This document shows positions 8,769 through 19,241 of a stretch of DNA of 64,000 nucleotides, in pieces. The notes under the pieces are model-generated. The model worked only from the letters and a program-made list of their open reading frames with translations. It made no database searches and had not been told where the DNA came from. The stretch's first letter is position 1, and each line of letters starts with the position of its first letter. Source of the DNA: Cellulophaga sp. L1A9. Lineage in GTDB: Bacteria > Bacteroidota > Bacteroidia > Flavobacteriales > Flavobacteriaceae. Location: the NCBI RefSeq assembly GCF_009797025.1, contig NZ_CP047027.1, forward strand, positions 620,001 through 684,000, read 5' to 3'. The translations under genes and the position numbers were made by a program.

Positions 8769-10313
8769 TTAATCTATCCATAAAGGGTTTTGAACCAATT
8801 TACCGCCAATAGTTTCACTTTGAATAAGATCATCAAGTGGTACTGGATATTGTGTATACCTCCCAGCTGGAGCACCTGATATAATATCAGCCTCAGCTTG
8901 TGCACGTGCTATAGCCTCTGTAGTAGCTCCTGCAGCTGTTTCCGCGGCTGGCAAACCAATAACCGTAGCATCCAATATTCCCCAACGGATAAGATCTCTT
9001 TTTCTACCCCAATAACCTTCACCAACTAGTTCCCAAGCTCTTTCATTACGAATATCTTGAATTGTGATTGATCCGTAATCTGGCAAATCTGTTCTCTTTC
9101 TTATAGCATTTATAGCATCAAGTGCTGCTTGATTAGATCCACCTAGCATAAATTCAGCCTCTGCTAGTAATAGATAGGCATCTGCCAGTAAAAATATACG
9201 TGCTGGTTGACTTGAATTATTTGTAGGTTCTTCAACAGCAAATAAAGGATCGCTTGGTGGTACAGGTCCGCTCATTAACTTTGGCAAATAGGTCCATGCG
9301 AATTTGATGTTCGTTGTGGTACCTGCTAATGTATAATTATCCCATACATTATATGGTTTTCTTGCATCATTATCATCGTAAGTGTTTGCAAAGCTTTTTC
9401 TTAAAGTATATGGTGCAGATCCATTGCTTATACCTACTTCAGTAAACGCACTACGTGCTCCAGAATCTCCTGCAAGATTAGGGCGTGCTACAGTATTAAT
9501 AGTACTTAATACATCTTGTAGGTATTGTTTGCCAAAAATAATCTCTGAATGAACTTCATTTCCTTCTCTATACTTGTCTGCATAATCAGCATGTAATTGA
9601 TGTGGTGATTTGGTAGTTACTTCAAGAAGTTCTTCACGAGCTTCAGCCCATTCTTCCAACCAAATATGTGCATGGGCTTTTAACATACGTGCGGCCCATA
9701 CTGTTGGTCTTCCATCATTATCGCCCCATGTAGCTGTAGATAAATACCCAGATTTAATAGCAGTATCCAAATCTTGAATCATATTTGAAATAACGACAGT
9801 ATCATCTGTTTGCCCAAATAAGGAAACTTCTTCTATATTTGTCAACTCATCAGTAATATAAGGTACATCTCCATATGTTGTAGCAAGATTTATATATTGA
9901 AATGCTCTAAAGAAAAGTGCTTGTGCTTTTATATTTCCTTTTACTTCATCTGACAAGACAGTATTCTTTTCCATACTGGCTAAGACTAAATTAGCATCCT
10001 TTATTGTAGAATATTGAGTTGCCCATAAAAGTCGATTATCACTTACATCAAATTCGTAAGCGCCAAACTTATGTGAAGCTGCTAAGCTTATTCTACCTGA
10101 AACGCCCACATCGGTTCCTAAAAAGAAAAGAAAACCAGCACTTCCTACCTCCGAATTTAACTCGTTTAGCGCTAAAATTGCCTCAGCTTCATTTTTGAAG
10201 AATGTTTCAGGGGTTAATAAACCTCGTGCGTCTTCATCTAAATAATCGTTGCAACTGATGCTTATACCCAAAAAGGCAATCATCAAAACTTTGGTTATAT
10301 ATTTATTTTTCAT
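8769..10313 (-). CDS. SusD/RagB-family glycan-binding lipoprotein
   Basis: A 514-residue surface lipoprotein with a signal ending SISC (Cys21), followed by NDYLDED as in most SusD proteins. It has the SusD N-terminal TPR-like region (KAQALFFRAFQYINLATTYGDVPYI), the C-terminal helical stretch AYLLLAEAEFMLGGSNQAAL then INAIRKR, and the terminal RNERAWELVGEGYWGRKRDLIRW box. It would bind the target polysaccharide and form the lid of the SusC transporter. It starts 29 bp after susC, and the pair heads the fucoidan-type operon. Confidence 0.96.
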   Translation of the reverse strand: MKNKYITKVLMIAFLGISISCNDYLDEDARGLLTPETFFKNEAEAILALNELNSEVGSAGFLFFLGTDVGVSGRISLAASHKFGAYEFDVSDNRLLWATQYSTIKDANLVLASMEKNTVLSDEVKGNIKAQALFFRAFQYINLATTYGDVPYITDELTNIEEVSLFGQTDDTVVISNMIQDLDTAIKSGYLSTATWGDNDGRPTVWAARMLKAHAHIWLEEWAEAREELLEVTTKSPHQLHADYADKYREGNEVHSEIIFGKQYLQDVLSTINTVARPNLAGDSGARSAFTEVGISNGSAPYTLRKSFANTYDDNDARKPYNVWDNYTLAGTTTNIKFAWTYLPKLMSGPVPPSDPLFAVEEPTNNSSQPARIFLLADAYLLLAEAEFMLGGSNQAALDAINAIRKRTDLPDYGSITIQDIRNERAWELVGEGYWGRKRDLIRWGILDATVIGLPAAETAAGATTEAIARAQAEADIISGAPAGRYTQYPVPLDDLIQSETIGGKLVQNPLWID

Positions 10314-10342
10314 TTTTACTGTTTTAATAGTTAATATTTGAA

Positions 10343-13309
10343 TTAGAAACTAACATCAATTCCTATAAGAAGAGATCTATTTTGTGGATATGCTATATTA
10401 TCGAAACCTCGTTGAAGATTACTTCCTGTGCTTACATCTGGATCAAAACCTACGTAATCTTTAGATTTAACTAAGAAAAGATTTGTACCTGTAAAATAAA
10501 CTCTAAGTTTATCAAATCCACTAATCAAATCTCCTGGAAAGTTATACCCTAATTGTAAGGTACTCAAACGTAAATAACTTGCATCTTGTACATATAAACT
10601 ACTTGAAAGGTCATAATTATTACTATTAAAAGCAGGGTACTGCGCATTTTCCGTATTATTTACAGACCACATATTATTACGAATTGAAGCAAAACTGTTT
10701 GTACTAATTTCATTTACACGAAAAAATTCTTCACTATAGTTTTCATTACCTACACTAAATGCAAAGAATGCAGATAAATCTATATTTTTATATCTAAAAT
10801 TGGTTTGCAGTCCACCATAAAAGTCAGGATTTGCATTTCCAATAATTTGGTCATCAAATTCTTCACTATATATACCATCTGGCACTCCATCAGGACCACT
10901 TATGTCTTCAAAAATAGCGTCTCCAGTAGTAGGGTCAAATCCTAAATATTTGGCACCCCAGAATATACCTACAGGCTGACCTACCATTAATCTACTTGCT
11001 TCATCCGTAGCTGGAGCACCTAGGTTTTTAGTTGAAAGAAATGTACTCTGCCCTAAATCTAAAACTTCATTTTCATAAGTAGATATGGACAATGAAGCAT
11101 CCCATTGAAAATCGTCTGTATTAATAATTTTTCCACTTAAAGTTACATCAATACCTTTATTCTCAACCGCTCCGATATTTGTAAGTAGCGTTGTAACACC
11201 TGTAAAATCAACTGTATTTTCGGCTAACAATAAATCTGTAGTTTTTTTATAGTAAACATCAACCTCAGCGGAAAGTCTTCTTTTAAATATAGAAAATTCA
11301 AGACCAGCATCATATTGATCTGTTAGTTCCCATCCGAGATTAGGTTTTGCTATCTGACCTTGAGTTACACCTGGAACCGATACTCCATTTACAAGAATTG
11401 TATTGCCAACAATACCATAGTTAGCAATTGTTACGAAAGCAGCTACACCTGAATTTCCTGTTCTACCATAATTAACTCTTAATTTTAGGTCATCTATAGC
11501 ATCTACATCTTTGAGAAAAGATTCTTCTTTTACTTTCCATGCAATTGATGCTGATGGGAAGTTTGCGTATTTCTCATTGAATCCTAGACTTGACTTACCA
11601 TCTCTTCTGAGAGATGCATTGAAAATGTATCTATCCTTGTAGATGTAACTAACTCTACCAAAAACCCCAAGTTGATGAATTTCATTATAACCAGAAGTTA
11701 TTCCGACGCTTTCTGCCGGTGCCAATTGAATGGCATTTACACCTACACCATCACTAGGTAAATCGCCTGCCGTAATCTGAACACTCTCGCTATTCATAGT
11801 TTGAAACGAAGCACCTGCTAAAATATTTAGAGAATGATCTCCAAACATTTCTGTATAGTTAAGCGTATTTTCATTTAAAAATTCTTGATTGTTGGATCTG
11901 TTCACAATTGCTCGGGCCAATTGATTACCATTTTGAATAAAACTGGGATTGGTTGAAGGCGTAAAACGATGACGTTTGTTGTAAACAAAGTCTCCTCCAA
12001 ATGTAGATTTCCAAGATAACTTATTATCAAATAAATCTGCTTGGACGTATGTATTTATAAAAATCTTATCTAGAATGGTGTTGTCATCATCTAATTCAGC
12101 ATTAGCCAACAAATGATCTGTTGCGTTTCCTAAAATATGATTCACACCAATAAAATAATTTCCATCTTCATCATAAACAGGCTTTGATGGATCTTCTCTT
12201 AATAAAGCTGTAAAACCAACTGTATTATTTTCATTATCCGTTCTTGAAAGGGCTAAATTTAAACCTGCTTTAAAAGTCTTTGAAAACTTAAAATCAATAT
12301 TGGAACGTAAACTGTATCTATCAAAACCGGAGCCTTTAACTATACCTTCTTGAGTAAGATAACCACCTGAAACAAAATATTTGACTGCTTCACTACCGCC
12401 ACTAACAGACAACTGATAATCAGACAACACTGCTGATTTTGTCAACTCTCTTTGCCAGTTGGTATCTGTTGCAGGAAGATCATTTAGATCATAAGGTAAA
12501 TTATTTTGATCTGGAGCGATGGTGTTAAACCAGGTTGCCAGTTCACGAGTTGTTTGTACATCAATTTCATTTGGTAAAGTTTGGATACCAGAAGACGCTC
12601 TAAAGTTTACAACTGGCTTACCAGTTTTACCTTTTTTTGTAGTAATAATAATTACACCATTTGTACCTCGAGCACCATATATTGCTGTTGAAGATGCATC
12701 TTTTAATATTTGCATGGATTCTATATCATTAGGGTTTAATGATGCAATATTATCAGCGCCTACAAAACCATCTATCACATACAAAGGGCTATTTCCCCCC
12801 GTTATTGAGTTACCTCCACGAATAATAATATCAGGAGCACTACCTGGCGACCCATTTGAAGAGGTGACCTGAACACCTGATGCTCTACCTTGAAGAGCAT
12901 TTAGTGGATTAGAAGTTGGCGCCACATAGGCTTTTTCAGTATCTACAGTAGAAACCGCTCCTGCCAAATCTTTTTTCTTTACAGTACCATAACCAATAAC
13001 AACTACCTCGTCTAAATTTGAAGCATCTTCTTCTAAAACAACACTTAAACTAGTCTGAGTGCCAGCAGCTATTTCTTTTTTAGCATAACCTATATAAGAA
13101 ATAACCAGTATTGCATTATTTCCACTAACATTAATGGAGAAATTACCATTAAAATCAGCTTGTGTCCCATTTGTTGTCCCTTTTTCTAGGATGGTTGCTC
13201 CGGGTAGTGGTAGTCCCGCGGCATCTTTTATTACACCAGTTATTGTCTTACTTTGCGCAAAGACAACTACGGATATCATAAACATAATTGTAGCTAAAAT
13301 TTGTTTCAT
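10343..13309 (-). CDS. SusC/RagA-family TonB-dependent outer-membrane transporter
   Basis: A 988-residue TonB-dependent receptor for oligosaccharide import. In order: signal peptide (1-19), carboxypeptidase-D-regulatory-like domain (about 22-92, with GVIKDAAGLPLPGATI), the SusC box LDEVVVIGYGTVKKKDLAGA (about 99-118), plug domain (about 120-240, with ALQGRASGVQV and IIIRGGNSITGG), then a 22-strand-type barrel ending in aromatic VSF as expected for BAM-dependent insertion. It pairs with the following susD gene. A hairpin terminator upstream separates it from the sensor gene, so it should have its own promoter under the hybrid regulator. Confidence 0.97.
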   Translation of the reverse strand: MKQILATIMFMISVVVFAQSKTITGVIKDAAGLPLPGATILEKGTTNGTQADFNGNFSINVSGNNAILVISYIGYAKKEIAAGTQTSLSVVLEEDASNLDEVVVIGYGTVKKKDLAGAVSTVDTEKAYVAPTSNPLNALQGRASGVQVTSSNGSPGSAPDIIIRGGNSITGGNSPLYVIDGFVGADNIASLNPNDIESMQILKDASSTAIYGARGTNGVIIITTKKGKTGKPVVNFRASSGIQTLPNEIDVQTTRELATWFNTIAPDQNNLPYDLNDLPATDTNWQRELTKSAVLSDYQLSVSGGSEAVKYFVSGGYLTQEGIVKGSGFDRYSLRSNIDFKFSKTFKAGLNLALSRTDNENNTVGFTALLREDPSKPVYDEDGNYFIGVNHILGNATDHLLANAELDDDNTILDKIFINTYVQADLFDNKLSWKSTFGGDFVYNKRHRFTPSTNPSFIQNGNQLARAIVNRSNNQEFLNENTLNYTEMFGDHSLNILAGASFQTMNSESVQITAGDLPSDGVGVNAIQLAPAESVGITSGYNEIHQLGVFGRVSYIYKDRYIFNASLRRDGKSSLGFNEKYANFPSASIAWKVKEESFLKDVDAIDDLKLRVNYGRTGNSGVAAFVTIANYGIVGNTILVNGVSVPGVTQGQIAKPNLGWELTDQYDAGLEFSIFKRRLSAEVDVYYKKTTDLLLAENTVDFTGVTTLLTNIGAVENKGIDVTLSGKIINTDDFQWDASLSISTYENEVLDLGQSTFLSTKNLGAPATDEASRLMVGQPVGIFWGAKYLGFDPTTGDAIFEDISGPDGVPDGIYSEEFDDQIIGNANPDFYGGLQTNFRYKNIDLSAFFAFSVGNENYSEEFFRVNEISTNSFASIRNNMWSVNNTENAQYPAFNSNNYDLSSSLYVQDASYLRLSTLQLGYNFPGDLISGFDKLRVYFTGTNLFLVKSKDYVGFDPDVSTGSNLQRGFDNIAYPQNRSLLIGIDVSF

Positions 13310-13543
13310 AATTTAGTTGAGTTAAGTTAATTGTTCGTTTCAGTGCTCATATATTTTTCACAGGTCATTCTTATGACAAAAATTTTTTATATTGCTCTGG
13401 TCTTAAAAAATTAATTTTATTAAATTCAAAAAAAATAACTATAATTTTTACAGAGCTATCATTAAATCCATCTTCAATTATTGATTTGCAAAAAATCACA
13501 CCTAATTTTAACGACCTCCACAAATTTGCATAAACCTTTTAAA

Positions 13544-13596
13544 AGTAGTCTTACTCAAATCATGCAATTTGCTTGCACGATTTGAGTAAGACTACT
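13544..13596 (-). terminator. Long hairpin between the hybrid sensor gene and susC
   Basis: Perfect 18-bp arms AGTAGTCTTACTCAAATC (13544-13561) and GATTTGAGTAAGACTACT (13579-13596) enclose a 17-base loop that itself contains GCAA/TTGC. On the minus strand the second arm is followed by TTTT. It lies about 54 bp past the sensor stop and so most likely ends that transcript. The rest of the 340-bp gap (13310-13543) is AT-rich and should hold the susC promoter; I see no clear TAnnTTTG box there. Confidence 0.7.
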
Positions 13597-13649
13597 AAAA
13601 CCAATGAAAAACCTAGTAAACAAAGGGTTTTCCTAAATTATCTTGTGAA

Positions 13650-16600
13650 TTAATTTATGTTTTTGACAAATTCAGAAGGAGAAACTCCATGAATTTTTTT
13701 GAAAGTTGACGAAAAATAAGATTTTGATTCAATCCCAATTTCAAACATGATATCAGATGCAGATAATTTTTTATCTGCAGTCAATAATTCAGCGGCCTTT
13801 TGCAGACGGAAATTTCTAAGATAGGCATTGGGAGCCTGACCTGTAAGTTCCTTTAATTTTCTATAAAAGTGGGAGGTACTCATTCCTATATCCGAAGCCA
13901 GTTCTTCTACTCCAAACGAAGAATTAGCCATATTTTTATCAATGGAAATATTAATATTCTCTAAGAACTCCTTATCCTTGACCGAATTTAATAAGGCCTC
14001 CTTTGGCATGAAACTATTTCTAGAAAAATACTCAAAAATGCGTTTTTTATTTTCGATAAGTGTTTTTACGCGAACTTCTAAATACTTAATCGAAAACGGT
14101 TTTACAATGTAATCATCAGCACCTAATTCCAAACCTTTAATTTCTTTAAGATCATCATCCATTGCGGTTAATAGTATTACGGGAATATGACAAAATTCTG
14201 TATTGGATTTAATTTTTTCACACAACTCATATCCATTTAGCTTTGGCATCATTACATCACTAATTACCAATTGGGGAAGATTTTCGTTTATTTTCTTCAG
14301 CCCCTCTTCGCCATCACCTGCGAGTACTACATTATAATTATGCTTGAACGATTCATATAGAAAAGTACGTACATCAATTTCGTCGTCTATTACTAATAAA
14401 GTGGGACGGGAAATATCTAAAGCTTCATTTTGAATGTCCTCCAATTCCACAGGCAACCAATCGGTCACTAAAGTTTGATACTTATTCAACATACCCTCTT
14501 CCACATAATCGCCCTTATCAACAATCGGTAGCATAATCCTTAAAGCGGTTTTTTCAGTATTGCTGGTAACCGTAATAGTGCCCTCCATAAGTTCAACCAA
14601 TGATTTGCATAATGCTAATCCAATTCCAGTACCACTCCAGTCATTCTTTTCATCAATACCTCGATAAAACCGATCAAATATTCTATTGATTTTTTCTTGT
14701 GGAATCCCCTCACTTGTGTTTGTAACTTGAATAAATAAAGATTCATTTTCATTTTCACAGAAAAAACCAGCCTCAATATTCACTTCACGTTTTTCATTTG
14801 AATATTTCACTGCATTTGAGAACAAGTTTAAAAGAATACGCTCAGTTTTATCTATATCCAATGAAATTAGTTTATTCGGATCATCAATCTTATAATAAAA
14901 ATTTAGAAGGGCTTTTTGAGAAAATTCTTCAAAAGCCGCCATCAATGGATAAATAAAATTTCCCAAAGTTATTTTTGAATAATTCAAATTTAGATGCCCG
15001 GTTTCTGCTTTTCTATAGGAAATTAGTTGGTCAATAAGCCGTTGTAGTCTTGATATATTATTTTTAATAATAGAAAAGTATTTCTGATTATCTGTATCGC
15101 TACGCTGCTCAGCGATTTTTTCAAGCGGTCCAATAATTAGAGAAAGTGGTGTTTTAAAATCATGAGATATATTGGTAAAGAATCTTAGCTTGGCTTGATT
15201 CATCTCTTGCACTCTTTCCTTATCCAATTGTTCAAACTTAAGTTTTTGGTTTAATTTTTCAAGCTTTAGTAAATATTTAAGAACAGCATAAGTGATAAGG
15301 GCCAACAAAATTATCCATAAGGTGATGCTCCACCATTGCGCATACCATGGAGCCAAAACTTCTATAATTAAAGTTGCTGTATAAGCTGTCCACACACCAT
15401 CACCATTAGCACCTTTATATAAAAATTTATAAGTACCTGAACTTAAATTGGTATACGTTGCAGTTGCTTTTCCTGCATCAACCTCAATCCAATCTTTATT
15501 TACTCCTACCAATTTATATGCTAATTTATTTTTATTAGGTGTCGCGCTATGTTGAACAATGATATCTAAACTTAAATTCCTACTATTATTATCTACTACC
15601 AATGTATGGGTATCTGAAATTGAACTTTCGAGAACAACCTTATTATTATTTTTTTTACCTACTACAATAGGCTGATTATTTATTTTCAGTCTAGAGATTA
15701 ATATTTTTGGGGCAATATTGTTTTTTTTAATTTGACTTGGCTTAAAAACAGTTAGTCCCCCGACACCTCCCATGAGCATGGTTCCATTTTTTGTTTTCAA
15801 ATAGGCAGATTGTCTAAAATTATTGCTTAAAATACCATTATTAACGTCGTAGAAGTCAAATGTTTCGGTTACGGGATCAAAACGACCAATTCCCATGTCG
15901 GTACTTAACCATAATTCTTCGTCATCATCTTCTAAAATTCCATAAATTGCTTCATCCCTTAGACCATCTTTTTTATGATAACTTTTAATGTCAACTGGTT
16001 CGCCCACAGAGTCTAACTGTATTTTCATTAATCCTCCTCCGAATGTTCCCAACCAAATATTCTTATTACTACTCTTATGTATTGAAAACACTGGATTATT
16101 ACTTAGTTTTAATGCATTATTATCAAGATTGGATGTTAAATGATTTTTTATTACCCATTTATTTCGGTCGAGAGCAACTCTAAAAACTCCGTAGTCGGTT
16201 GCAAACCAATAATTCTCATAATCATCCTTTAAGTATTCATTAATATGATTATTCTTTCCTATCTCAAACAGGGGCTTCCCTGCTTCCAAAGGACTGTTAG
16301 ATGAAATATGGTTCCAAGGATTATTTAACACAATGACATTGGAACCTCCCAAAATAATTTGGTCTGTATTGATTTGATCTATCAAACGAAAAAAAACGGG
16401 GCTTATCAATTTACCGTCAACTTTGATTTGCAAGTTCTTTAGCTGATCATTTTTTTCATCATACAAATAAAGTCCTTCATTTGTCCCAATCCACCAATAG
16501 TCCTTCTGATCTTGATATAAACTAAGAATCCATTGCCCTTCCAAGGTTTCTAGTTGTTTTTCCAACCTATTGAACTGAACCTGGCTAACCGTTTTTATAT

Positions 16601-17786
16601 CCAATCTATCTTTCGTGCTGCAAACCACACTTTCAAAAAATGAAATCCAAATCTTGCCATCTTTTGCCTCCGTAATGTCTGTTATTAAATTGCTCGATAA
16701 TGATTCATCATCATACGGATTATGTATATAATTTTGAAAGGGTTTTTGGTTTTTGTCAAATTTATTGAGCCCACCTTGCGCAGTCCCAATCCATAATACA
16801 CCGAAAGCATCTTCAGAGAAACAGTTGACACGATTGCTCGTCAAGCCATTATTATATTTAGAATCAAATTTGAAGGATACGAATTCTGATTGGTTGGGAT
16901 CGTAGTGCAGGATGCCATTTTTTTTTGTTCCAATCCATAATTTTTTCTCCTTATCAAGGTATAATGATAAAATATCATGTGCTAGGGTTGCTTTTTCGTG
17001 TTTCGAAGTAAAATAGGAACCTATAGTAATCAATCGACTATTTTCAAGAAAAGTTTGATAAAGCCCAGAATTTGTGCCTATCCACAAGGAATTGTCCACT
17101 TTAATTATTTTCTTAACTTCATCTATCTGATCATTTAATTGTAGTGTAAATATTTCTGTCCTGTAATTTTCATTTTCATAAAAATTAACTTTATAGACAC
17201 TTTCTTCAGTGGCTACCAATAATTCTGAATCCGAATAAAATTCAATATCTGTAATGGATGAATTACCTAAGGTACTTTTTAGATTAATTTCAGCTATTTT
17301 TTTGACCATCTCAGGATTGGCTTGACCAGCATCATAAACTTCTATTTTATTGTCATCGCCTATCCATACCCTATTATTAGAATCTTCTTTTATAAAGAGT
17401 CCTTTTTTAGTAGTTTTTTTGATTGGAATAAATTGTTCTCTATCTGTTAAATAAATACTAAGACCTTCTCTTGTTCCAATCCAAAGTCTACCTTTGGAAT
17501 CACTTAAAAGATGAGAAACGTAATTATTGATTAGGGATTGTGAATTTTCATGGTCATGGTAATAATAGTCAAATGAATACCCATCATACCTAACCAAACC
17601 ATTTGGAGTTGCTATCCATAAATACCCTTTAGAGTCAGATACAATGGCATTCACAGTATTTTGATAAAACCCTTGTTCACTATGAAATGATTCTATCAAT
17701 TGATTGCTTGACTGAACATTTTCATTTTGAGCAAAAGTAATGCTCATCCATAAAAAGCTTAAAAGGTATAGTATCCCTACTTTCAT
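13650..17786 (-). CDS. Hybrid two-component sensor/regulator (HTCS)
   Basis: A 1378-residue single-protein sensor and transcription regulator for the adjacent SusCD locus. In order: signal peptide (1-20); a periplasmic sensor of repeated regulator-propeller blades (about 30-700, with recurring DSKGYLWIAT, DSKGRLWIGTREGL, LWIGTKKNG); a Y_Y_Y domain (about 740-800); a transmembrane helix (about 810-835); histidine kinase with phosphoacceptor His875 in FFTNISHDFKTPLS; an ATPase domain (GTGIGLALCKSLVEL); a receiver with Asp1177 in VISDVMMPKLNGYE; and a C-terminal AraC-type DNA-binding domain (about 1270-1378). All catalytic motifs look intact. By family knowledge it binds an oligosaccharide in the periplasm and activates the operon that follows. 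Confidence 0.97.
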   Translation of the reverse strand: MKVGILYLLSFLWMSITFAQNENVQSSNQLIESFHSEQGFYQNTVNAIVSDSKGYLWIATPNGLVRYDGYSFDYYYHDHENSQSLINNYVSHLLSDSKGRLWIGTREGLSIYLTDREQFIPIKKTTKKGLFIKEDSNNRVWIGDDNKIEVYDAGQANPEMVKKIAEINLKSTLGNSSITDIEFYSDSELLVATEESVYKVNFYENENYRTEIFTLQLNDQIDEVKKIIKVDNSLWIGTNSGLYQTFLENSRLITIGSYFTSKHEKATLAHDILSLYLDKEKKLWIGTKKNGILHYDPNQSEFVSFKFDSKYNNGLTSNRVNCFSEDAFGVLWIGTAQGGLNKFDKNQKPFQNYIHNPYDDESLSSNLITDITEAKDGKIWISFFESVVCSTKDRLDIKTVSQVQFNRLEKQLETLEGQWILSLYQDQKDYWWIGTNEGLYLYDEKNDQLKNLQIKVDGKLISPVFFRLIDQINTDQIILGGSNVIVLNNPWNHISSNSPLEAGKPLFEIGKNNHINEYLKDDYENYWFATDYGVFRVALDRNKWVIKNHLTSNLDNNALKLSNNPVFSIHKSSNKNIWLGTFGGGLMKIQLDSVGEPVDIKSYHKKDGLRDEAIYGILEDDDEELWLSTDMGIGRFDPVTETFDFYDVNNGILSNNFRQSAYLKTKNGTMLMGGVGGLTVFKPSQIKKNNIAPKILISRLKINNQPIVVGKKNNNKVVLESSISDTHTLVVDNNSRNLSLDIIVQHSATPNKNKLAYKLVGVNKDWIEVDAGKATATYTNLSSGTYKFLYKGANGDGVWTAYTATLIIEVLAPWYAQWWSITLWIILLALITYAVLKYLLKLEKLNQKLKFEQLDKERVQEMNQAKLRFFTNISHDFKTPLSLIIGPLEKIAEQRSDTDNQKYFSIIKNNISRLQRLIDQLISYRKAETGHLNLNYSKITLGNFIYPLMAAFEEFSQKALLNFYYKIDDPNKLISLDIDKTERILLNLFSNAVKYSNEKREVNIEAGFFCENENESLFIQVTNTSEGIPQEKINRIFDRFYRGIDEKNDWSGTGIGLALCKSLVELMEGTITVTSNTEKTALRIMLPIVDKGDYVEEGMLNKYQTLVTDWLPVELEDIQNEALDISRPTLLVIDDEIDVRTFLYESFKHNYNVVLAGDGEEGLKKINENLPQLVISDVMMPKLNGYELCEKIKSNTEFCHIPVILLTAMDDDLKEIKGLELGADDYIVKPFSIKYLEVRVKTLIENKKRIFEYFSRNSFMPKEALLNSVKDKEFLENINISIDKNMANSSFGVEELASDIGMSTSHFYRKLKELTGQAPNAYLRNFRLQKAAELLTADKKLSASDIMFEIGIESKSYFSSTFKKIHGVSPSEFVKNIN

Positions 17787-18027
17787 ATGCTATCATTTTT
17801 TAAAAAAATAACTATTAATCTAGTCCAATTAATACATGTAATTCTGATACATTTGGCGTTTATACTTAAAAAGAGCAAAGAATAATTGTATTATTATTTT
17901 TTTATAAATTACAAATTAATTCCTTTATAAATAATAAAAGGAATTTAATAAATATGAAGATTTGGAAATTTTAAATTCGTGCTTAAAATTATTTTTTAAT
18001 TTAGGTACGTTATTTATATTGAAAGTA

Positions 18028-19200
18028 CTATTTCAACTTATCAATTAAGTGATTCGGAAAATCTTGAGTTTTCTCACAACAGATCTGCTCCATAACCTGT
18101 TGTAATTCGGTTTTTAAAAGAGAAATTGTATGGTCTCCACCTGATTTACCCAATGCAGATACGCCATACATAAAAGAACGACCTAAAAAGGTGAACTCCG
18201 CACCACTTGCTAAAGTTCTGGCAATATCTGGTCCTGAACGTAAACCACTATCCATCATTACTTTAATATCTTTACCGTATTTCTCAGCAATTCTTGTTAA
18301 TGGTTTTATAGCAGATTCTCCTGCATCTAATTGTCTTCCTCCATGGTTGGAAACAATAATTCCATCCAATCCTAAACTAATTGCTTTTTCAGCATCCGCT
18401 TCGTTAGCAACTCCTTTTATAACCAATTTACCTTTCCACATATCACGGATTGGTTTAATCTTCTCTTCATTCAGCCTTCCAGAAAACGTATCATTCATAA
18501 ATTTACCCAACTGCCTTAAATCCAAGCCTTTTGGCATATAAGGCTTTAAGGTTTCAAAATTAGGTTGTCCGTATTTTAAGGTATTCATAGCCCATTCTGG
18601 TCTACCCAAAACTTGAAGTATATTAGCAATAGACATTTTAGGTGGCATTGCCAATCCGTTTCTTATATCTCTTGGTCGAAAACCAAAGGTAGGTACGTCG
18701 GAAAGAATAACTAAAACAGGACATTCCGCTGCTTCAGCTCTTTTGATAATATCATCTCTTAGCCTATTTTCAGTAGGGTGATATAATTGAAACCATCCTT
18801 TTCCTTCAGTAATTTCAGCAACTCTTTCGATGCTAGAGGTGGTTACTGTGCTCAGTATAAATGGAATATTATGTTCATAAGCTGCCTTGGCTAAAATTTC
18901 GGGTGCATTAGGCCACATTAAACCTTGAAGACCAACTGGTGCAATACCAAAAGGTGCATCATACGTATGTCCGAATAATTCTGTTTTCATATCAGAACCT
19001 GTATGCTTACTTAAATAATAAGGCAATAGTTCTACGTCTCTAATTTCTGATGTGTTTTTATGAAGGTTTACATCTTCATTACAACCTCCGTCTAAATATT
19101 CAAAAGCAAATTTTGGAATCTTTTGTTTCGCTCTAGTTCGTAAATCGTCTACGGAAGGGTATTTCGTATTAATTTTGATTTCTTTTTTATGCTTAGCCAT
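18028..19200 (-). CDS. FMN-dependent alpha-hydroxyacid (L-lactate-type) dehydrogenase
   Basis: A 390-residue TIM-barrel flavoenzyme. The N-terminal FAFEYLDGGCNEDVNLHKN and the C-terminal active-site motif VSNHGGRQLD (His286 as catalytic base) mark the lactate/glycolate oxidase family, followed by the FMN-phosphate-binding region VMMDSGLRSGPDIARTL. No signal peptide is present, so it acts in the cytoplasm or at the inner membrane. Placed next to fucP and aldA, the natural role is oxidation of the L-lactate made from L-lactaldehyde to pyruvate, completing fucose breakdown. Lactate versus another 2-hydroxyacid is inferred from context. Confidence 0.88.
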   Translation of the reverse strand: MAKHKKEIKINTKYPSVDDLRTRAKQKIPKFAFEYLDGGCNEDVNLHKNTSEIRDVELLPYYLSKHTGSDMKTELFGHTYDAPFGIAPVGLQGLMWPNAPEILAKAAYEHNIPFILSTVTTSSIERVAEITEGKGWFQLYHPTENRLRDDIIKRAEAAECPVLVILSDVPTFGFRPRDIRNGLAMPPKMSIANILQVLGRPEWAMNTLKYGQPNFETLKPYMPKGLDLRQLGKFMNDTFSGRLNEEKIKPIRDMWKGKLVIKGVANEADAEKAISLGLDGIIVSNHGGRQLDAGESAIKPLTRIAEKYGKDIKVMMDSGLRSGPDIARTLASGAEFTFLGRSFMYGVSALGKSGGDHTISLLKTELQQVMEQICCEKTQDFPNHLIDKLK

Positions 19201-19241
19201 CTTTAGAGAATCGTTTTTTTTAATGAAATTTATTTTTTAAT

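Noticed and set aside
12519..12872. Plus-strand open frame of 117 codons
   Set aside because: It is fully antisense to the plug domain of the intact SusC gene and has no ribosome site or coding character.
13544..13596. End of an insertion sequence
   Set aside because: The two arms are only 17 bases apart with no transposase and no target duplication; it is a simple hairpin.
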